Shown here in pieces: positions 61,407 to 64,000 of a DNA stretch of 64,000 nt (positions are counted from its first letter, which is position 1; each line of letters begins with the position of its first letter). The DNA lies in assembly GCF_002236115.1 (NCBI RefSeq), contig NZ_NIWT01000006.1, positions 1 through 64,000 of the forward strand, in the 5' to 3' direction. The notes below the pieces were generated by a model, which searched no databases, was not told the origin of the DNA, and was given only the letters and a program-made list of their open reading frames with translations. This stretch comes from Pseudomonas jessenii (GTDB lineage Bacteria > Pseudomonadota > Gammaproteobacteria > Pseudomonadales > Pseudomonadaceae). Made by a program: the position numbers and the translations under genes.

Positions 61407-62290
61407 AAAAACCGTTTCTAACCCTGGGTCGCGTGGTGTTGACCCTGCTGATCGTGAGCTTCGCCGTGGTCGTGGTCTGGCGCATGGTGATGTATTACAT
61501 GTTCGCGCCCTGGACCCGCGACGGGCACATTCGCGCCGACATCGTGCAAATCGCGCCGGATGTCTCCGGGCTGATCCAGCAAGTGGAGGTGCGCGACAAC
61601 CAGTTGGTCAAGCGCGGCCAGGTGCTGTTCAGCATCGATCCGGACCGCTTCAAGCTGGCCCTGCGCCAGGCGAAAGCGGCAGTCGCCGACCGTGAAGAAA
61701 CCCTGGCCCAGGCCCAGCGCGAGGCCAAGCGGAACAAGGGTCTTGGCAACCTGGTGCCGGGTGAGCAACTGGAAGAAAGCCAATCGAAAGTGGCTCGCGC
61801 CCAAGTGGCCTTGATGGAAGCCCAGGTGGCGGTGGACAGCGCACAACTCAACCTCGACCGCTCGGTGATCCGCAGCCCGGTGGACGGCTACGTCAACGAC
61901 CGTGCGCCACGGACCCAGGAATTCGTCAGCGCCGGGCGGCCCGTGTTGTCGGTGGTCGACAGCAACTCGTTCCACATCGACGGCTATTTCGAAGAAACCA
62001 AACTGAACGGCATCCATATCGGCCAGAGCGTCGACATCCGGGTGATCGGCGACAATGCGCGCCTGCGCGGGCATGTGGAGAGCATCGTCGCCGGTATCGA
62101 AGACCGCGACCGCACCAGTGGCAATAACCTGCTGCCCAACGTCAACCCGGCCTTCAGCTGGGTGCGGCTGGCCCAGCGGATTCCGGTGCGGATCGCCTTC
62201 GATGACGTGCCGGATGATTTCCGCATGATCGCCGGGCGCACCGCCACGGTATCGATCATCGACGATCAGCAACGGGAGCCGGCGCAATGA
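61403..62290 (+). CDS. HlyD-family membrane-fusion protein (AaeA-like)
   Basis: The 295-residue protein has an N-terminal membrane helix (VVLTLLIVSFAVVVVWRMVM), a lipoyl half (VQIAPDVSGLIQQVEVRDNQ), a short coiled coil and the second half (DRSVIRSPVDGYVNDRAPRT). It overlaps both neighbours by 4 bp and connects the FUSC exporter with the NodT-type channel. Confidence 0.94.
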   Translation: MKKPFLTLGRVVLTLLIVSFAVVVVWRMVMYYMFAPWTRDGHIRADIVQIAPDVSGLIQQVEVRDNQLVKRGQVLFSIDPDRFKLALRQAKAAVADREETLAQAQREAKRNKGLGNLVPGEQLEESQSKVARAQVALMEAQVAVDSAQLNLDRSVIRSPVDGYVNDRAPRTQEFVSAGRPVLSVVDSNSFHIDGYFEETKLNGIHIGQSVDIRVIGDNARLRGHVESIVAGIEDRDRTSGNNLLPNVNPAFSWVRLAQRIPVRIAFDDVPDDFRMIAGRTATVSIIDDQQREPAQ

Positions 62291-63735
62291 GCAAGGCCTC
62301 GGGTTTGGCGGTCGCCGGATTAGGTTTGCTGCTGTCGGCGTGTCAGATGGTCGGGCCGGATTATCATCTGCCCGAAGAGGCGGCTGTCCATCGTCCAGAC
62401 TTCCAGGGCGATCTGGCGGTCGACGGTAAAACGGTGGTGTCCGCGCCGGTGCCGGCCGATTGGTGGCGCCTGTACAAGGACCCGCGACTCGACCGGTTGG
62501 TACAGCAGGCCATGGCCTCCAACACCGATTTGCGCGTGGCGGCGGCCAGCCTGTCGCGGTCTCGCGCGCAGATTGATGAGGCCGAAGCGGCGGGCGGCTG
62601 GAGCGGCGGCGTGCAGATGGGCGCCCAGCGCTTGCAGGAGTCTGGTCAAGCGTTCTTGATACCGGAAAAAGTGCCGGTGGCCAACATCGGCGATATCGGC
62701 ATCAGCGCGTCGTACCAGTTCGACCTGTTCGGCACCTTGCAACGCGGTATCGAAGCGGCCAAGGCCAATGCCGATGCGACACAGGCAGCTGCCGATACTG
62801 CACGCATCACCGTGGTGGCCGACGTGGTTCGCGCCTACACCCAGGTGTGTGCAGCCAATGAAGAGCGGGAAATCGCCCAGCATTCCCTCGACCTGCAAGC
62901 CCAGAGCACCACGCTGATCCAGCGCTTGCGCGATGCCGGGCGTGGCGACGAAACCCAGGTCACCCGCTCGCAGACCCAATTCAAATCCCTGCGCGCCGAC
63001 ATGCCGCGCTATGAAGCGTCGCGCCAGGCCGGGCTGTACCGCTTGTCGATGTTGCTGGCCAAGCCGGTGGACCAACTGCCGGCCGGCACCGCCACCTGCG
63101 ACGAGCTGCCAAAAATCGCGCAACTGGTACCGGTGGGCGATGGCGCTGCGTTGCTCAAGCGTCGTCCCGATGTGCGGCAGGCCGAGCGGCGACTGGCGGC
63201 CGCGACGGCCGGTATCGGCGTCGCCACGGGCGAGCTGTATCCGAACATCAGCATCGGCGCGACCATCGGTACCGTCGGTATCCTGGACGATCTCGGCGAC
63301 CCGTCTACCAATCGCTGGGGCTTCGGTCCGTCGCTGACCTGGAACGTGCCGACCAACGGCGCCCGGGCGCGCATCCGCGAAGCCGAAGCGGTGACCCAGG
63401 CGACACTGGCGCATTTCGACGGGGTGGTGCTCAATGCCATTCGCGAGACCCAGACCGGTCTTGCCCAGTACACGGCATTGCTGCAACGCCGCGATGCACT
63501 GGCCGATGCCGAGCAATCGGCAAAACTGGCGGCCGACCAGACCCACCGCTTCTTCCAGGCCGGCCGCGCCTCGTTCCTGGCCGACCTGCAAGCCACCCGC
63601 ACCTACATCGACGTCACGGCGCAGCTGGCGGCCGCTAACACCCAGGTTGCCGCCAGCCAGATCGATTTGTTCCTCGCCTTGGGCGGTGGTTGGGAAAGCG
63701 GACGAACGCAAGCGTCGAACTCCGGCAAACCCTGA
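62287..63735 (+). CDS. NodT-family outer-membrane efflux lipoprotein
   Basis: The 482-residue protein has a lipoprotein signal GLAVAGLGLLLSAC with lipidated Cys, followed by QMVGPDYHLPEEA. OEP repeats follow (RRPDVRQAERRLAAATAGIG, GELYPNISIGATIGTVG). It is the last gene of the MarR-FUSC-DUF1656-HlyD operon and serves as its outer-membrane exit. Confidence 0.94.
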   Translation: MSKASGLAVAGLGLLLSACQMVGPDYHLPEEAAVHRPDFQGDLAVDGKTVVSAPVPADWWRLYKDPRLDRLVQQAMASNTDLRVAAASLSRSRAQIDEAEAAGGWSGGVQMGAQRLQESGQAFLIPEKVPVANIGDIGISASYQFDLFGTLQRGIEAAKANADATQAAADTARITVVADVVRAYTQVCAANEEREIAQHSLDLQAQSTTLIQRLRDAGRGDETQVTRSQTQFKSLRADMPRYEASRQAGLYRLSMLLAKPVDQLPAGTATCDELPKIAQLVPVGDGAALLKRRPDVRQAERRLAAATAGIGVATGELYPNISIGATIGTVGILDDLGDPSTNRWGFGPSLTWNVPTNGARARIREAEAVTQATLAHFDGVVLNAIRETQTGLAQYTALLQRRDALADAEQSAKLAADQTHRFFQAGRASFLADLQATRTYIDVTAQLAAANTQVAASQIDLFLALGGGWESGRTQASNSGKP

Positions 63736-63829
63736 GGCCGTTGCTATGCTTTGAAGTGTTGGAGGGGCGCCCGGTGCAAAAGCGCCCTTTCTTCGCACAA
63801 GGCTCGCGCAGGTCAGGGGGAAACCAATA

Positions 63830-64000
63830 ATGAAAAACCCTTATGCTCTCGGCTTCTGGTGCGCCATCGTGGCGTTGGTGCTGCTGTCGGCCACCTATTT
63901 CTACGGCATCATGCTGGCCCACCAGATCGACAAGGCTATGGCGTTCCTCGACAGTGCCGCCGCGCTGATTGCCGTGATGTCCATTGCGGTGGTGGCCTGG
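63830..64000 (+). CDS. Small membrane protein, N-terminal part (runs off the window)
   Basis: An ATG with AGGGGG about 9 nt upstream opens a frame without stop to the window end (57 codons). Two hydrophobic segments (LGFWCAIVALVLLSATYFYG and LDSAAALIAVMSIAVVAW) are visible. No family is recognised. It lies 94 bp after the NodT-type gene on the same strand. Confidence 0.7.
   Translation, partial: MKNPYALGFWCAIVALVLLSATYFYGIMLAHQIDKAMAFLDSAAALIAVMSIAVVAW

Overview
The window looks like part of a fluorescent-pseudomonad chromosome (Pseudomonas fluorescens group). The evidence is a complete Lap biofilm-adhesin locus (lapG, lapD, lapA, lapE, lapB, lapC), a four-gene mgo/pvf signalling operon, the tail of an rRNA operon with two tandem 5S genes, and several Pseudomonas-type REP/REPIN palindromes of the GCGAGCAAGCTCGCTCCCAC class. 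Coding density is high and codon use is GC-rich almost throughout.

Layout. (1) 1-400: end of an rrn operon (partial 5S, complete 5S, strong terminators). (2) 409-6025, minus strand: mgoBCAD-type operon (haem-oxygenase-like protein, AurF-like diiron N-oxygenase, A-PCP-reductase NRPS, SRPBCC protein), expected to make a small diazeniumdiolate or pyrazine N-oxide signal. A ~730-bp non-coding stretch with an AT-rich core lies upstream, followed by a GntR/FCD regulator. (3) 7661-26689: Lap system. The periplasmic protease LapG and the c-di-GMP receptor LapD control release of the 3525-residue adhesin LapA. LapE, LapB and LapC form its type I secretion machine, transcribed divergently from lapA. 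(4) 27060-30745: a TauD-like dioxygenase with an SsuABC/TauABC-type importer, probably for organosulfur scavenging. (5) 30771-37380: an RHS-core orphan, a LysR regulator and an EmrAB-NodT-type tripartite efflux operon. A REPIN lies in frame inside the leader of the outer-membrane component.

(6) 37460-55627 is the most unusual part. One operon encodes a periplasmic adaptor, a GAF-like/HlyD adaptor, a site-2-protease (M50)/HlyD fusion and a GNAT acetyltransferase. Next to it are a phage-tail-collar protein and a DUF6916-like protein on the other strand. Then come a sulfotransferase, a 3043-residue LEPR/DUF4347/22x Ig-like giant protein, a TolC-family lipoprotein and an APS kinase (CysC). I read this as a candidate sulfation-coupled secretion system for a giant surface protein. 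In logic it resembles the Xanthomonas rax system (sulfotransferase, PAPS supply, HlyD, protease, TolC), but no ABC ATPase is visible and the giant protein has no RTX repeats.

(7) 55640-64000: slipin/NfeD membrane pair, YbaK-type deacylase, DUF2789 protein, a RelBE-like toxin-antitoxin pair with an inverted-repeat operator, a MarR-led FUSC/DUF1656/HlyD/NodT efflux operon, and the start of a small membrane protein cut by the window edge.

Overall the window is an envelope/export island. It holds two giant repeat proteins, four TolC/NodT outer-membrane ducts, six adaptor-type proteins and one signal-synthesis operon. Long antisense ORFs within the two giant genes are shadows of repeat codon bias and are not annotated.
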